64,000 nt of DNA, taken from the NCBI RefSeq assembly GCF_001458315.1, contig NZ_CYRX01000024.1, forward strand, positions 1-64,000. The letters are read 5' to 3'. Position numbers and translations under genes: made by a program. The stretch is from Thalassobacter stenotrophicus (lineage in GTDB: Bacteria > Pseudomonadota > Alphaproteobacteria > Rhodobacterales > Rhodobacteraceae). The notes under the pieces were generated by a model. The model had not been told where the DNA came from and did not search any database. It worked only from the letters and a program-made list of their open reading frames with translations. Positions 24,301 to 33,476 of this stretch are shown here, one piece after another; within the stretch, counting starts at the first letter, position 1, and the number at the start of each line of letters is the position of its first letter.

Positions 24301-25359
24301 ATGGAAACCTTAATCGACACCTTCGGAGAGCCGACTTTGATGTTGGTGCTTGGCCTTGTGGTCGGGGCGGTCTTTGGGCTGGCGGCCTATCGGTCCCGAT
24401 TTTGCCTGCGGGCGGCTACTGCCGAATTGGCCGAGGGGCGCGTCGGAGCAAAACTGATGATCTGGCTCGCGGCCTTTACCACTGCGGTCGTCAGCGTCCA
24501 AAGCGCCGTTTGGATCGGCGCGCTAGATGTCTCAAACGCGCGCCAACTGGCCAGCGTAGGCTCCATGTCAGGCGCAATTATCGGCGGGCTGATGTTTGGG
24601 GTTGGGATGATCCTCGCGCGAGGCTGCGCCAGCCGTTTGTTGGTGTTGTCGGCCTCCGGCAACCTGCGGGCCATCATCACGGGGCTGGTGCTGACGTTGA
24701 CGGCCCAAGCTTCCCTGAGTGGATTTCTTTCACCCGCGCGCGAACAAATCGCCGGGCTTTGGGTCGTTAACGGCGGTACCGCCCGCGCGCTTTTCGCGCC
24801 AGATAGCCCACTTTTGCCTGTAGCCATTGCACTATGCACCACGTGCCTTGTTGCCGTGTTGGTCATTGGGCCGCGCCGTGGTGCACCAAGGGCAGACCTT
24901 GTGGGCGCTATGATTGTGGGCCTTGCGGTATATGCAGGCTGGCAAGGCAGCTACGCCATCGCCAACGCATCCTTTGAGTTGGTTGCGGTGCAATCCGTGA
25001 CCTTTACCGGCCCGTCCACCGACACGCTGATGACCCTTGTCACGGCGCCCAGCATGCCGGCGAGCTTTGGCATGGGGCTCGTGCCGGGGGTATTTTTCGG
25101 TGCGATGATCGCGGCTATTTTTATGGGCGAGGCCCGCATCCAGCGGTTTGAGCCGAACGTGCCCATGGAACGCTATCTGTTTGGCGGCATTCTGATGGGG
25201 TTTGGCAGTATGTTGGCGGGGGGCTGCGCCGTTGGTGCAGGAATGTCCGGGGGCGCGATCTTTGCCATGACAGCTTGGGTCGCCGTGTTTTGCATGTGGA
25301 TCGGCGCGATGACCACCCATGTCCTGCTGGGCGCAATGGGTGACCCGAAGCTGATCTAG
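24301..25359 (+). CDS. YeeE/YedE-family transporter (TsuA-like)
   Basis: A full-length 352-residue YeeE/YedE membrane protein with about nine to ten helices. Conserved cysteine motifs of the thiosulfate-transporter family appear as SRFCLRAATAEL, ILARGCASRLLVLSASG and LAGGCAVGAGMSGG. It would take up thiosulfate or a related sulfur compound. It is preceded by an Fnr-type palindrome and converges on hemA with a five-base gap. It is the second of three YeeE/YedE systems in this region. Confidence 0.87.
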   Translation: METLIDTFGEPTLMLVLGLVVGAVFGLAAYRSRFCLRAATAELAEGRVGAKLMIWLAAFTTAVVSVQSAVWIGALDVSNARQLASVGSMSGAIIGGLMFGVGMILARGCASRLLVLSASGNLRAIITGLVLTLTAQASLSGFLSPAREQIAGLWVVNGGTARALFAPDSPLLPVAIALCTTCLVAVLVIGPRRGAPRADLVGAMIVGLAVYAGWQGSYAIANASFELVAVQSVTFTGPSTDTLMTLVTAPSMPASFGMGLVPGVFFGAMIAAIFMGEARIQRFEPNVPMERYLFGGILMGFGSMLAGGCAVGAGMSGGAIFAMTAWVAVFCMWIGAMTTHVLLGAMGDPKLI

Positions 25360-25364
25360 TCCAA

Positions 25365-26582
25365 CTACTGTGCCGCGATCGGCTGCCGCGCCAGTTGGCA
25401 CTGGGTCCAAAGCGCCTCAAGTGCGGTGACCAATTTCGCGACATCCTGCGCGGTATGAACCGGCGATGGCGTGATCCGCAGCCGTTCGGTGCCCTTGGGA
25501 ACCGTTGGGTAGTTGATCGGCTGAATGTAGATGCCATGATCCCGCAGAAGCGTGTCAGAGATGAACTTACACTTCACCGGATCCCCGACCATCACTGGGA
25601 TGATGTGGCTGGGATTTTCGATGTGCGGCAGGCCGATGGCATCCAACTGCGCCCGTACTTCGGCCACACGCGCTTGGTGCACGGTACGCTCCTCGCAGCT
25701 GGCCTTAAGGTGCCGGACCGATGCCGCAGCACCCGCAGCCACCGCAGGCGGCAACGCGGTCGTAAAGATAAACCCACTCGCAAAGGAGCGCACAAAATCA
25801 CACAGCTCAGCCGAGGCGGCGATGTAGCCGCCAACCACGCCAAACGCCTTGCCCAAAGTGCCCTCAATCACCGTCAACCGGTCCATCAGGCCCAGCTGCT
25901 CTGCCAAACCTCCGCCGCGCGGACCATACAGGCCCACGGCATGGACCTCATCGAGGTAGGTCATGGCACCGTACCGATCCGCGAGATCACAAATCGCCTC
26001 AATCGGGGCGACGTCGCCATCCATTGAATACACGCTCTCAAACGCGATCAATTTGGGCTGTTCGAGCGGAAGGGCCGCCAATTTCGCCTCAAGGTCCTCT
26101 AGGTCGTTATGTTTCCAGATGACCTTTTGCGCGCGCGAATGGCGGATACCTTCGATCATAGAGGCATGGTTCAACGCATCCGACAGAACGACACAGTCCG
26201 GGATTTCGGACGCCAGCGTCCCCAATGCGGCCCAGTTGGACACATAGCCACTGGTGAACAGGAGCGCCGCCTCTTTGCCATGCAAATCTGCCAACTCGGC
26301 CTCTAGTAGGACGTGATCATGGGTCGTGCCCGAAATATTCCGTGTGCCGCCAGCACCTGCGCCGGTGCGGTCCAGCGCCTCGTGCATGGCGGCCAACACA
26401 TCGGGATGCTGCCCCATGCCGAGGTAGTCGTTTGAACACCAAATCGTCACGTCACCCTCGCCCGAGTGGCATTTCGCCCGTGGGTAAGCGCCGCGATGAC
26501 GCTCTAATTCCGCAAATTCTCGGTAATTGCCCTCATCACGCAAAGTATCGAGGCGGCTGCGGAAGTAGTCTTGGTATTTCAT
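25365..26582 (-). CDS. hemA: 5-aminolevulinate synthase
   Basis: Condenses glycine and succinyl-CoA to 5-aminolevulinate, the first step of tetrapyrrole synthesis in alphaproteobacteria (405 residues, full length). Clear signatures are [44 protein letters not shown] and [13 protein letters not shown] with the PLP lysine. Its ATG overlaps the stop of the DUF302 gene (TGATG), so translation is coupled. It sits immediately after the sox genes on the same strand. Related bacteria often have two ALA synthases; this could be the sox-associated isozyme, which I cannot test here. Confidence 0.95.
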   Translation of the reverse strand: MKYQDYFRSRLDTLRDEGNYREFAELERHRGAYPRAKCHSGEGDVTIWCSNDYLGMGQHPDVLAAMHEALDRTGAGAGGTRNISGTTHDHVLLEAELADLHGKEAALLFTSGYVSNWAALGTLASEIPDCVVLSDALNHASMIEGIRHSRAQKVIWKHNDLEDLEAKLAALPLEQPKLIAFESVYSMDGDVAPIEAICDLADRYGAMTYLDEVHAVGLYGPRGGGLAEQLGLMDRLTVIEGTLGKAFGVVGGYIAASAELCDFVRSFASGFIFTTALPPAVAAGAAASVRHLKASCEERTVHQARVAEVRAQLDAIGLPHIENPSHIIPVMVGDPVKCKFISDTLLRDHGIYIQPINYPTVPKGTERLRITPSPVHTAQDVAKLVTALEALWTQCQLARQPIAAQ

Positions 26583-27016
26583 CAGTTGCCCACGGCCTCC
26601 GCCACGATTTGTTGCATCAGGTCTTCGACGGCCTGCATCGAGCCTTCTGGATAATCCTTATGACCGACGGTGACACCATCGTCCGTTTCCATGACGAATA
26701 TCCCGTAGGGACAATAGGTGATGTTCATCGGGTCGGCCTCCATCACTTGGCGCGAGACAACTGCCGAGCAGAACAAAAAGATGTCCGCTTGCGAGAAAAT
26801 CATCGTATCGCTGCCCACGTCCGCGCCGGTGCGGTTCAGCATTTCGCCCACATGGCTCACGTAATCGATCACCAGCCCTTGGCCGACAATCGCACTTTCC
26901 ACAGCAAACGTGGCGTCATCAAAACTGCCATCGAATGCATAGGTAAATGCTTCGTTCGCGACAGCAGGGGTGCAGAGCATGGCGCCGAATGTGGCAGCCA
27001 GAATTGAATGTTTCAT
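26582..27016 (-). CDS. exported DUF302 protein
   Basis: A 144-residue protein with a signal peptide (to about residue 20, CTPAVA) and one DUF302 domain: [47 protein letters not shown]. Two cysteines (FLFCS and YCPY) sit where some DUF302 proteins have conserved thiols or ligands. It lies between soxF and hemA and overlaps hemA by one base. Function unknown; the position suggests a periplasmic role in sulfur or haem handling. Confidence 0.8.
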   Translation of the reverse strand: MKHSILAATFGAMLCTPAVANEAFTYAFDGSFDDATFAVESAIVGQGLVIDYVSHVGEMLNRTGADVGSDTMIFSQADIFLFCSAVVSRQVMEADPMNITYCPYGIFVMETDDGVTVGHKDYPEGSMQAVEDLMQQIVAEAVGN

Positions 27017-27069
27017 CAGTCTATCTCCTTCCGGTTGCCAAAGTCTTACAAGTCTATGCGCCCCGGACT

Positions 27070-27083
27070 TTGCGCGAAATCAA
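27070..27083 (-). promoter_or_regulatory. imperfect FNR-like site upstream of DUF302-hemA
   Basis: On the minus strand TTGATTTCGCGCAA matches TTGAT-N4-ATCAA at eight of ten positions. It lies 54 bases before the DUF302 start. FnrL is known to act on hemA in Rhodobacter, which makes the site plausible, but it is imperfect. Confidence 0.35.
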
Positions 27084-27112
27084 TTCCGGGACGCATTTGT
27101 TTTAAATTGGGA

Positions 27113-28372
27113 CTAGCCCATCATGTCGGTGGTGATGCCGGTGTACCAACCCTCGGATTCGAGGTAGGTCGCCTGACGCACATCCGCGCTTTCGCCGGTC
27201 TGTGAGATGAACCCATCGACCTTGGCGATTTTCTCTGGCGTGGCCTCATATGTGGCGCCCACTTTCACACCATCGCCCGTCGCGATCAGCGACCAGCAGG
27301 TGTTTGAGAACTTGGCCGGGAACACACGGCTGCCCGTCAGCGCGCCGCGGACGGCATTCGCACAGACCTTCGCCTGAGAGTTCGCGGAGAAGCCCGATTT
27401 CGGCATGTCACCTTGGCTGGAGGCATCGCCCAACACGTAGATGTCCGCGTCCGCCTTGGTGGACATGTCCGCTGCATTGACCGGGGCCCAGTTGCCTTCG
27501 GTCACGCCTGCCATATCCGCAATGCGGCCTGCCTTCATGGCTGGGATCACATTACAGACATCCACATTGGTCACTTCGCCGTCGATGGTCAGCGTCATCG
27601 CGCCGGGATCGACCGAGACATTGCCACCACCGAAGTCATCGCCGATCCAGTCGACCATACCCGAGTAGTGGTTGGCCCAACCCTCTTGGAACAGCGCCAT
27701 TTTTGAGAACTTGGCTTTGGGGTCAGCCACGATGATTTTGGCTGTTGGATTGTTCTGCTTGAGGAAGTGCGCGACCATCGACACCCGCTCATACGGCCCG
27801 GGGGGGCAGCGGTAGGGGTTCGGCGGGGCGACCATTGCGAAAGTTCCGCCTTGGGGCATGCTTTCGAGTTGCGCGCGCAGCAGTTCAGACTGCGAACCGG
27901 CCTTGTAGGCATGGGGCATCGCGTTTTGTGCGCTCAGGTCCCAACCTTCGACAGCGCCGTCCACAAAATCGATACCTGGCGACAGGATCAGCTTGTCGTA
28001 TGGCAGCGAACCACCACCCGCGAGCGATACGGTCTTGGCATCACGGTCCACACCGACGGCCCAGTCGTGCACCACATTCACGCCACCAGCGGCCATGCCA
28101 CCATAGCCATGACCCAGCTCTTCCATCTCCTTGAACCCGCCCAAATAGAGGTTCGAGAAGAAGCATGTGTAGTACCGGCGCGTCGGCTCAATCAACGTGA
28201 CGTTGATGGCGCCTTTGCTGTCTTTTGCGATGTAGCGCGCAGCGGTTGCACCGCCCGCGCCGCCGCCCACGACAACGACGTTCGGCGTGCCGGCAGCCCG
28301 CACCATTGGGGCCGCAAGCGTCGCAGCTGCGACCGCGGAGGTCGTGATGAAAGTTCTTCTGTTGATCGACAT
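27113..28372 (-). CDS. soxF: SoxF, flavocytochrome c sulfide dehydrogenase flavoprotein
   Basis: The FAD subunit of a periplasmic sulfide dehydrogenase (419 residues). A Tat signal (NRRTFITTSAVAAATLAAP) precedes the FAD fold VVVVGGGAGGATAARYI. YYTCFFSNLYLGG holds the cysteine that links covalently to FAD in FccB, and RCPPGPYERV and SNTCWSLIATGDG hold the redox-active pair. It pairs with the dihaem cytochrome SoxE encoded 18 bases upstream. In Paracoccus-type clusters SoxEF is not essential for thiosulfate oxidation but oxidises sulfide or aids Sox activity. Confidence 0.93.
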   Translation of the reverse strand: MSINRRTFITTSAVAAATLAAPMVRAAGTPNVVVVGGGAGGATAARYIAKDSKGAINVTLIEPTRRYYTCFFSNLYLGGFKEMEELGHGYGGMAAGGVNVVHDWAVGVDRDAKTVSLAGGGSLPYDKLILSPGIDFVDGAVEGWDLSAQNAMPHAYKAGSQSELLRAQLESMPQGGTFAMVAPPNPYRCPPGPYERVSMVAHFLKQNNPTAKIIVADPKAKFSKMALFQEGWANHYSGMVDWIGDDFGGGNVSVDPGAMTLTIDGEVTNVDVCNVIPAMKAGRIADMAGVTEGNWAPVNAADMSTKADADIYVLGDASSQGDMPKSGFSANSQAKVCANAVRGALTGSRVFPAKFSNTCWSLIATGDGVKVGATYEATPEKIAKVDGFISQTGESADVRQATYLESEGWYTGITTDMMG

Positions 28373-28390
28373 GGTGTCTCCCTTCCCTGT

Positions 28391-29101
28391 CTATTCTTCG
28401 ATATTTGCGAAGTAAGCAGCCAGTGCGGCGATCTCCTCATCACCAAGACGCCCGGCCACCATTTGCATGACAGGATGAGCGCGCTGCTTGTTCTTGTAGG
28501 CGTGCATGGCGAGCACAAAGTCCTCCTCCCGCCACAACACGATTGAGGGGATCCCGTCATCCCCTCCCGTTGCCTGATGGCACGTGGTACATTCACCGCT
28601 CAGGTATTCACCATATTCCGCATCCCCCACCAACGCGAGGATCGCGGGATCAAGGTCATGGTCAGGTACTGTGGCGGTGGGATCGGCCTCGGGAATGTTG
28701 GCCGGATCGTCAGAATAAATACGCAAGAACGCGATCACGTTCGCGCGGTCTTGTGGGTCCTTGAGGCCACGAAAGCTCATCCGTGTGCCGCTGGCCAAGG
28801 CGCGTGGGTTCTCAAGGAACACATCAAGCGTATCGGCATGCCACTCAAGCCCGCTGGTCCCGGCACGGGTCAGGGCCTTAGAGTAGCGGAAATCCTCGTA
28901 TCCTGCCGCGGGGCGTCCGAAGATGCCGTTCAAGTGCGGGCCGATGCGATGCTCGGCCCCCTGCCCCACCTGATGGCAGCGCTTGCACTGGTTGTAGATT
29001 TTCTCACCGGCGGCGGCATCCCCAATGGGGTCGGCCGCCACAGTGATGGGTGACATCACCGCAGCGACCGACAGGGAGAAAAGGAAACCCCGAAACATCA
29101 A
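28391..29101 (-). CDS. soxE: SoxE dihaem cytochrome c
   Basis: A 236-residue periplasmic cytochrome with a signal peptide (to about residue 22, TVAA) and two haem sites: CKRCHQVG in the first domain and CTTCHQATGG in the second, with methionine ligands likely in TRMSFRGL and the C-terminal half. The first domain resembles the C-terminal domain of SoxD next door. It starts exactly where soxD ends. It would accept electrons from SoxF. Confidence 0.9.
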   Translation of the reverse strand: MMFRGFLFSLSVAAVMSPITVAADPIGDAAAGEKIYNQCKRCHQVGQGAEHRIGPHLNGIFGRPAAGYEDFRYSKALTRAGTSGLEWHADTLDVFLENPRALASGTRMSFRGLKDPQDRANVIAFLRIYSDDPANIPEADPTATVPDHDLDPAILALVGDAEYGEYLSGECTTCHQATGGDDGIPSIVLWREEDFVLAMHAYKNKQRAHPVMQMVAGRLGDEEIAALAAYFANIEE

Positions 29102-30418
29102 TCAGTTCTCATAGGACTTGATGTAGGCGATGACTGCATCCAGATCTTCGGCCTTTTTCAAGCCAGAGAACGCCATCTTGGTGCCGTTCATGTAAGCCTT
29201 GGGTTGAGCAAGGAAAGCAGCCAATTCGGCCTCATCCCAAACGCGACCCTCTTCCTGCGCCGACTGGAACACGCGCGAATAGCCGAAGCCATCGACCGAT
29301 CCCATCTCACGCCCAAACAGGCCGTTCAAATGCGGGCCGGTGCGGTTTTTGGCACCATCGCCGATTTGGTGGCAGGACTTACACTTCCGATAAACACGCG
29401 CGCCTGCGGCGACCAACTCAGACCCTGCATCTGCGGGTGCAGCGGCAGGTTCTGCGGCAGCAACCTCAACCGGCTTTGCGGCGGCTTGGGGGATAAACGC
29501 AGCACCGCTGGCCGAGAACGAGGGCAAGCCTTCGATCGTGGCTGGGTTCATCATCGATTCCGTGCCACCCTCCGCCGGGGTATCGACCAAAAATACCGAG
29601 CGCATAGTCACTTCGGTCTCAGGCTTGCAGTTGTCCATGCAAGGTTCTGTCCGCCACTGGCTATACTCCAGCTCAGCCCGATCATCGACCACGAAACCGT
29701 CTTTGTTGTGCATCTCAAACTCAGCAAAGTTTTCGTGCGAAAGTTCAAAATCATCATCCACCAGATCGTTCGAATAGAGGATGTAGGCGACAATCGCATA
29801 GGTCTCATCGGCCGTGAGCGTGCCTGCTTCGCCGAACGGCATGGAGCGGTGGATATAATCCCACGCGGTCGACAGATGCGGCCAGTAAGACCCCACAGTC
29901 TTTACCGGATCCTCATCGTCTAACGTGTCAAAACCACCCGCAAGAACGGGCCAGTTGTCGGCACCTTCTGCGAAATCCCCGTGGCAGGATGCGCATTTTT
30001 CGGCGAACACTTCTTCGCCCCAATACGCGTCACCACGCCCTTCGGGCAAACCGCGACCATCGGGCAGGACATCAACATCCCAGGCGGCGATTTCTTCGGG
30101 GTGCGCCGCGCGGCCCAAACCGTACCCGCCGTCGGCCACAGGGGCCGGAGCGGTCAGATCAACGCCCATTGCAGCCGTGGCCGCAGCGGCCGCCTGAACG
30201 GCCTCAAACTCAGCCTGGAGTTCGGCGGCGCGTTGCGCCTCGGCCCGGGCTTTTTGCGTTGCCGCAGAGGCGTTGGCCTCAACCTGAGCAACGCGCCCCT
30301 CCAGCGAGGAGATCTTGTCATTGCCGTAGTCGCGGTTCGCAATCGTAATCGCAAGCGCCGCCGCAAGCGCGGTGCCCCCCGCTGCAGGCAAGAAAATTTG
30401 ACTAAGAGACTTCGACAT
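29102..30418 (-). CDS. soxD: SoxD dihaem cytochrome subunit of sulfane dehydrogenase
   Basis: Cytochrome partner of SoxC in sulfur dehydrogenation of the SoxY-bound sulfane (438 residues). A hydrophobic N-terminal segment (about 10-27) serves as signal or anchor. An alanine-rich, charged stretch (about 36-85) is predicted coiled coil. Haem 1 is at CASCHGDF (Cys142) and haem 2 at CKSCHQIGDG (about Cys346), with the C-terminal domain ending in IAYIKSYEN. It overlaps soxC by 17 bases. The N-terminal coiled coil is a distinctive feature. Confidence 0.92.
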   Translation of the reverse strand: MSKSLSQIFLPAAGGTALAAALAITIANRDYGNDKISSLEGRVAQVEANASAATQKARAEAQRAAELQAEFEAVQAAAAATAAMGVDLTAPAPVADGGYGLGRAAHPEEIAAWDVDVLPDGRGLPEGRGDAYWGEEVFAEKCASCHGDFAEGADNWPVLAGGFDTLDDEDPVKTVGSYWPHLSTAWDYIHRSMPFGEAGTLTADETYAIVAYILYSNDLVDDDFELSHENFAEFEMHNKDGFVVDDRAELEYSQWRTEPCMDNCKPETEVTMRSVFLVDTPAEGGTESMMNPATIEGLPSFSASGAAFIPQAAAKPVEVAAAEPAAAPADAGSELVAAGARVYRKCKSCHQIGDGAKNRTGPHLNGLFGREMGSVDGFGYSRVFQSAQEEGRVWDEAELAAFLAQPKAYMNGTKMAFSGLKKAEDLDAVIAYIKSYEN

Positions 30419-31664
30419 TCTCGGCGACCCCTTCTGCGTTCACGTACCAGGTCTGGATACAGTTGTTGTGATAGACGGCGTTCTCGCCACGCTGCTCACG
30501 CAGCTGATCTTTGGTTGGTTGCACGTAGCCGGTTTCGTCCATGGCACGAGCCTGCAACAGCATCGGCGCACCATCCCAGTCGACATCAAGGTAGAACCGG
30601 GTCAGCGCCTTGGTGTCGCCCTGTTTGCCCAAACGCGCGGTTTCCCACGTGATGCCGCCATTGCGAGACACATCCACACGGGTGATCTGGCCGTGGCCAG
30701 ACCATGCAAGCCCCGAGATAACCAAAGGTCCTGCGCCATGTTTGATCGGCATTTGCGGGCTGGGCGAGGTGATAACGGATTTCGCGTCCATCACCCATGT
30801 CCATTTGCGTGCTGTGCCGTCCTCATAGACGTCAGTGTACTTGGAGGTTTCCTCGCGGCTTTCGACTGCGCGATCCACGACCTCAATCCGGCGGATCCAT
30901 TTGACCCACATATTGCCTTCCCAACCAGGCACGACGAGGCGCACGGGATAGCCGTGCTCCATCCGCAGGGCCTCACCGTTGGCCTTGAATGCGACCAACA
31001 CGTCATCCAGCGCTTTTTCCATCGGGATGGAGCGCCCGTTGGACGACGCATCCGCGCCCTCCACATAGACCCATTTGTCGAGCGACATGTCCGCACCAGC
31101 CTCGGCCAGCAGGGTCCGCAGCGGAACACCGGTGTATTCCATGTTGTGGATCATACCATGAGTGAACTGCACACCGTTCAGCTGAGCGCCCGCCCATTCC
31201 ATGCCGGTGTTGGCCGCACATTCGCAGAAATACACGTGGTTTTCACGTGGGAAGCGCTCGATGTCCTCGTAGGAAAACACCAGCGGCTTATCCACAAGCC
31301 CGTTGATCATCAGGCGGAAGTCATCCTTGGCCAGCTCAATCGCACCAGAGTGGTGACGTTCAAACGCACAGCCCTGCGGGGTGATCGTGCCTTCTAGCGC
31401 ATGGATCGGCGTAAAGTTGATCGACGAAATCGGCGAAGCCGTCAGCCATTCCACATTGCGGCGCACCACATCCTGCTCAAAGCGGATGGGCAGGCCGTAG
31501 GGCGTTTCGTCAACGCCCGCACCAAGGTAGGATTCCCAATCCTGAAGCTCTGTGATCAGCGGATCGGGGCCCGCGGCATTTGCGGCACCCGCAACCGAAC
31601 CAGCGGCCACGGCGGCGCCCCCCCGAAGGAAGGCGCGGCGGGAGGGTTTGAACAAATCACTCAT
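30402..31664 (-). CDS. soxC: SoxC molybdopterin subunit of sulfane dehydrogenase
   Basis: Molybdenum enzyme of the sulfite-oxidase family (420 residues) that with SoxD oxidises the SoxYZ-bound sulfane sulfur. A Tat signal (PSRRAFLRGGAAVAAGS) is followed by the molybdopterin domain (INFTPIHALEGTITPQGCAFERHHSG; FCECAANTGMEW with the putative Mo cysteine) and a dimerisation domain (about 300-410). Having SoxCD means thiosulfate can be oxidised fully to sulfate without sulfur globules. Located 21 bases downstream of soxB. Confidence 0.94.
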   Translation of the reverse strand: MSDLFKPSRRAFLRGGAAVAAGSVAGAANAAGPDPLITELQDWESYLGAGVDETPYGLPIRFEQDVVRRNVEWLTASPISSINFTPIHALEGTITPQGCAFERHHSGAIELAKDDFRLMINGLVDKPLVFSYEDIERFPRENHVYFCECAANTGMEWAGAQLNGVQFTHGMIHNMEYTGVPLRTLLAEAGADMSLDKWVYVEGADASSNGRSIPMEKALDDVLVAFKANGEALRMEHGYPVRLVVPGWEGNMWVKWIRRIEVVDRAVESREETSKYTDVYEDGTARKWTWVMDAKSVITSPSPQMPIKHGAGPLVISGLAWSGHGQITRVDVSRNGGITWETARLGKQGDTKALTRFYLDVDWDGAPMLLQARAMDETGYVQPTKDQLREQRGENAVYHNNCIQTWYVNAEGVAENVEVS

Positions 31665-31685
31665 GGATCAAATTCTCCGGTCTAC

Positions 31686-33383
31686 TTATACGCCGACAAC
31701 GTCGACGCTGTTGTTTTCTGACACCGTGACGGTGCCAATTTTACGGATGTGGTTTTCCACCACGTCCCAAATCTGCGGGCCCTCGGTGCCTTCGTTCACA
31801 CTGGCCCAACCCGCGACCACGTAGGCGCGCGCAGGGTCAATCGGCTCACTCGTGCTGAGCAGGGTCATGTTTGAAATCCGCTCGCCTTGGGGCTTGGACA
31901 CATCAATCCGGTAACCAAGGCCACCAGTACGAACCATGTCGCCGCCCTGTTGATAGAAAGGATCGGGGTTAAAGATGTTGTCCGCGACATCCTCGAGCAC
32001 GACCTTGAGGAACTCACCTGTCATCTCGGAACGGTAGGCTTCACCATAGCTCATGGAGGTGACGTTAAAGATATCCTCACGGGTGATGTCCTGACCCGGG
32101 ATCAACGATGGCCCCCAACGGACGCCGGGGCTGAGCGCGATCTCGGCCTCACGCTCTGACAGCAGTGCGTCACAGATCAGATCATCCCACGTGCCGTTAA
32201 AGTTACCGCGGCGGTATAGCAGGCTGTCGGTCTGCCCGATCACTTCGGACAGTTCAGCCGCATAAGGAGCGCGCTGCGCATCGATCAGGGAGGACATTTC
32301 CGCATCGGGCGTGATCACGTCCGAGAAGATCGGGATCAGCTTGGTGCGGTACCCCATCATACGGCCATCACGAATATCAAGATCCACGCGGCTGACGAAT
32401 TTACCATTCGAGCCGGAGGCCACGATAATCGTGTCGCCGACTGTGACGGCCTCTGGCAGCGCATCGTGGGTGTGACCCGACAGGATCACGTCAATGCCCG
32501 GCACAACGCTGGCCATCTTTTTATCCACGTCAAAGCCGTTATGGCTCAGGACGACAACACATTCAGCGCCTGCGGCACGGACCTCTTCAACCATTGAGGC
32601 CATGTTTTCATCGCGAATACCGAATGAGAATTCGGGGAACATCCAACGCGGGTTCGCGATGGGCATATAGGGGAACGCCTGCCCGATGACCGCGATCTTG
32701 GTGCCGCCACGCTCAAACATCTTGTAGGGCGGGAACAGGTCGGTGGGTTCGTCCCACTCAGCGTCGAAAATGTTCTGACCGAGAGCCGCAAAGGGCAGCC
32801 CCTCAACCAGTTCTGTCACACGGTCGCTGCCGAGCGTGAATTCCCAGTGGAAGGTCATCGCATCAGGCTGCAACGCGTTCATGACGTTGACCATGTCTTG
32901 GCCTTGGGTCTTGTGACACGTGTAGGAGCCGTGCCACGTATCACCCCCATCCAGCAGGATCGCATCGGGGCGGTCCGCACGGATTGCGTTAACCACGGTG
33001 GCCACACGGTCCATTCCGCCAACCTTGCCGTAGCCCTGAGCCAGGGCCGAGAAATCGCCGGAGCTAAGCGCGTAGTGGCTCGGGCTGCCGTCCTCGATAC
33101 CGTAAAGCTTGCGGAAATCGGCACCCGTGACATGGGGCACAGCGCCCTTGTTGCCGCCCACGCCGATATTCACCGAGGGTTCACGGAAATAGATCGGCTT
33201 GAGCTGGGCGTGGATGTCGGTGATGTGGATCAAAGAGACATTGCCAAAGGTGTCGAACTGCAAAAGCTGGTCCTGCGTCAGCCGCTGCTGTGCCGCCAGT
33301 CGTGCCCAGTTCCCGAAACCAGAACCGCCGACCAGAGCCGAGGCAGCCATACCCACCTGAAGAAAATCGCGCCGCGAAATCAT
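31686..33383 (-). CDS. soxB: SoxB thiosulfohydrolase
   Basis: Di-manganese periplasmic hydrolase (565 residues, full length) that releases sulfate from SoxY-S-thiosulfonate. It has a Tat signal (SRRDFLQVGMAASALVGG) and 5'-nucleotidase-like metal motifs: HITDIHAQLKPIYFREP, DGGDTWHGSYTCHKTQG, MTFHWEFTLGSDR and SGHTHDALPE. It is the first gene after a terminator and dyad that separate it from soxXYZA, so it may have its own promoter. Confidence 0.95.
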   Translation of the reverse strand: MISRRDFLQVGMAASALVGGSGFGNWARLAAQQRLTQDQLLQFDTFGNVSLIHITDIHAQLKPIYFREPSVNIGVGGNKGAVPHVTGADFRKLYGIEDGSPSHYALSSGDFSALAQGYGKVGGMDRVATVVNAIRADRPDAILLDGGDTWHGSYTCHKTQGQDMVNVMNALQPDAMTFHWEFTLGSDRVTELVEGLPFAALGQNIFDAEWDEPTDLFPPYKMFERGGTKIAVIGQAFPYMPIANPRWMFPEFSFGIRDENMASMVEEVRAAGAECVVVLSHNGFDVDKKMASVVPGIDVILSGHTHDALPEAVTVGDTIIVASGSNGKFVSRVDLDIRDGRMMGYRTKLIPIFSDVITPDAEMSSLIDAQRAPYAAELSEVIGQTDSLLYRRGNFNGTWDDLICDALLSEREAEIALSPGVRWGPSLIPGQDITREDIFNVTSMSYGEAYRSEMTGEFLKVVLEDVADNIFNPDPFYQQGGDMVRTGGLGYRIDVSKPQGERISNMTLLSTSEPIDPARAYVVAGWASVNEGTEGPQIWDVVENHIRKIGTVTVSENNSVDVVGV

Positions 33384-33409
33384 GTGTCTCTCACTCCAAA
33401 TTACATATG

Positions 33410-33430
33410 CGCATAAGTGAATGTTATGCG
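33410..33430. promoter_or_regulatory. 7-7-7 dyad upstream of soxB
   Basis: CGCATAA and TTATGCG form a perfect inverted repeat separated by seven bases, placed between the soxA terminator and the soxB ribosome site. It may be an operator for a second sox promoter. Confidence 0.45.
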
Positions 33431-33435
33431 GCGAG

Positions 33436-33465
33436 AAAAGGCCCCGGGATGAACCGGAGCCTTTT
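33436..33465 (-). terminator. internal terminator between soxA and soxB
   Basis: On the minus strand AAAAGGCTCCGG pairs with CCGGGGCCTTTT across a six-base loop (one wobble) and ends in TTTTCTC. It starts 12 bases after the soxA stop. It should reduce read-through into soxBCDEF. Confidence 0.75.
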
Positions 33466-33476
33466 GCTTAGTTTCG

